48,655 nt of DNA from positions 1 through 48,655 of the forward strand of contig NZ_LZHT01000123.1 of assembly GCF_001667315.1 (NCBI RefSeq). Direction: 5' to 3'. Source of the DNA: Mycobacterium sp. 852002-10029_SCH5224772 (GTDB lineage Bacteria > Actinomycetota > Actinomycetes > Mycobacteriales > Mycobacteriaceae). Position 1 is the stretch's first letter. Each line of letters opens with the position of its first letter. The position numbers and the translations under genes are program-made. The notes under the pieces are model-generated. The model saw nothing but the letters and a program-made list of their open reading frames with translations, was not told where the DNA came from and did not search any database. Shown here piece after piece: positions 47,808 to 48,655 of this stretch.

Positions 47808-48655
47808 CTATGCCGGTGGCGGCCCGGTCTGGTAACCCGCCTGCTGCGGCGGGACAACCTGTCCGCCGGAGAGCTTGCGGTAGGCATAGGTCAGGATTAG
47901 CCCGCCGAGGGGAGCCGCCACCAGCGCGCCGAGGCCGCACGTCAGCAGGCCGGCGAGGGTCGCAGCGAGCAGCACCAGCCACACCAGCAGTGCGTTGGCG
48001 AAGTTCGAGCCGACGAGCGACACGCTGGAATTGAAGCCTTTGATCGCCGACTCCGAACGGTCGACCACGAACAGGATGGTGAACTGCACGAACAGGCTCA
48101 CGATGAGGCCGGGGACGACGCAGAGGGATAAGCCGATCGAGGTGAGAACGCCGACGATCAACGCGGCAACATACGCCATCGCGAAGTTGCGCGGCTTGAA
48201 GAACGAGCCAATGGTCACCGGGCGTCCGTCGGCCAGATCCAGACAGCCGGACAGGAAGGCGGAGTGGGCGAACGCGGACACGAGGTACGCCGCCAGGTAG
48301 CCGACGATGAGCAGCGCCAGCCCGCCGCCATTGAGGTTCGCCGTGAAGGTGAAGTAGTCGTCGTCGGAGCCGGTCGTCGTCGTGCCCACGCTTTGACTCA
48401 GGCCGATCAGGACCGAGGCAACGCCGATCAGCACCACGTACAGCAGGGCCGAAATGACCAGCGTCGCTGCGTGTTTGGTGAACGTGTTCCAGGCCCAGCC
48501 GAACGCGTCACCGATGCTGAACGCGGGCGTGGGCGGGCCGCCGTAGCCGGGCGGGGGCCCATAGCCGGGCGGGGGACCATAGCCGGGAGGCGGGGCGCCG
48601 TAGCCCGGTGGCGGACCGTAACCCGGGGGAGGCCCGCCATAGCCCGGGGGTGGGC
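47808..48655 (-). CDS. Pro/Gly-rich multi-pass membrane protein, 5' partial
   Basis: The frame is open to the window edge; 282 codons are present. The visible N-terminal part is a PPPGYGPPPGYG-type repeat, followed by FSIGDAFGWAWNTFTKHA and about five membrane helices, ending in a hydrophilic VPPQQAGYQTGPPPA tail. It resembles mycobacterial Rv2560-type proline/glycine-rich membrane proteins. It lies 64 bp upstream of the ATP-grasp gene; in M. tuberculosis I recall several genes between them. Function unknown. Confidence 0.85.
   Translation of the reverse strand, partial: PPPGYGGPPPGYGPPPGYGAPPPGYGPPPGYGPPPGYGGPPTPAFSIGDAFGWAWNTFTKHAATLVISALLYVVLIGVASVLIGLSQSVGTTTTGSDDDYFTFTANLNGGGLALLIVGYLAAYLVSAFAHSAFLSGCLDLADGRPVTIGSFFKPRNFAMAYVAALIVGVLTSIGLSLCVVPGLIVSLFVQFTILFVVDRSESAIKGFNSSVSLVGSNFANALLVWLVLLAATLAGLLTCGLGALVAAPLGGLILTYAYRKLSGGQVVPPQQAGYQTGPPPA
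48536..48655 (-). repeat. PPGYG-coding short tandem repeats
   Basis: At least six 15-18 bp units with slight variation (coding PPPGYG, PPPGYGA, PPPGYGG) run to the window edge. They form a low-complexity N-terminal domain of the membrane protein; the total copy number is not visible. Confidence 0.85.

Overview
The window is GC-rich chromosomal DNA from a mycobacterium, most likely a slow grower close to the M. avium complex. The evidence is gene order (pdxS-tesB-pdxT-yebC, ruvCAB, car-gabT, yajC-secD-secF-SBP-apt-relA, hisS, aspS and the transglutaminase/ATP-grasp group), which runs in the same sequence, in reverse orientation, as I remember the M. tuberculosis Rv2609c-Rv2560 region. MIRU-type intergenic repeats, mycobacterial LexA boxes and a CAR-type carboxylic acid reductase support this. 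Species is not claimed. No rRNA, tRNA, IS element, prophage or CRISPR array was seen.

Layout. 1-4250: a Nudix gene running off a G-homopolymer contig edge, PLP synthase (pdxS, pdxT) with an embedded acyl-CoA thioesterase, and yebC. 4271-7901 (minus): a five-gene membrane/aminopropyltransferase cluster (DUF4178-DUF2617-DUF4247-DUF350-SpeE-like). 8062-10406: LexA-controlled ruvCAB with a tandem MIRU between ruvA and ruvB. 10436-12627: two paralogous membrane proteins with SigF-like promoters around a DUF1304 gene, closed by a perfect hairpin. 12637-17651 (minus): carboxylic acid reductase and a GABA-type aminotransferase. 17860-26141: YajC-SecD-SecF, an oligopeptide-type lipoprotein, Apt and RelA. 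26152-29111: a membrane-anchored cyclophilin, a glyoxalase II-like hydrolase and hisS. 29051-31468: an accessory block with an HxlR regulator divergent from an NAD(P)-binding oxidoreductase, plus SRPBCC, small membrane and DUF732 proteins. 31612-34824: a LexA-box radical SAM gene, a Tat-exported purple acid phosphatase and a small secreted protein. 34799-37115: an accessory XRE-cupin regulator divergent from a class II aldolase/DapA-like pair. 37169-39451 (minus): a zinc metallopeptidase, an SRPBCC protein and a PanE-like reductase. 39514-42200: aspS, an F420-type nitroreductase-fold protein and an MmcQ/YjbR protein. 42271-48655: a transglutaminase, a zinc-ribbon metallopeptidase and a DUF6629 membrane protein, convergent on a circularly permuted ATP-grasp/alpha-E protein, then a truncated PPGYG-repeat membrane protein.

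How it fits together. Most of the window is conserved core: vitamin B6, recombination repair, Sec secretion, purine salvage, stringent response and aminoacyl-tRNA synthesis. Novelty is concentrated in (a) accessory cassettes inserted between core genes, each with its own regulator and a visible operator; (b) two uncharacterised core clusters, SpeE-DUF350 and transglutaminase/ATP-grasp; and (c) a family of MIRU-like repeats at gene junctions. Comparisons with M. tuberculosis are from memory and were not computed.
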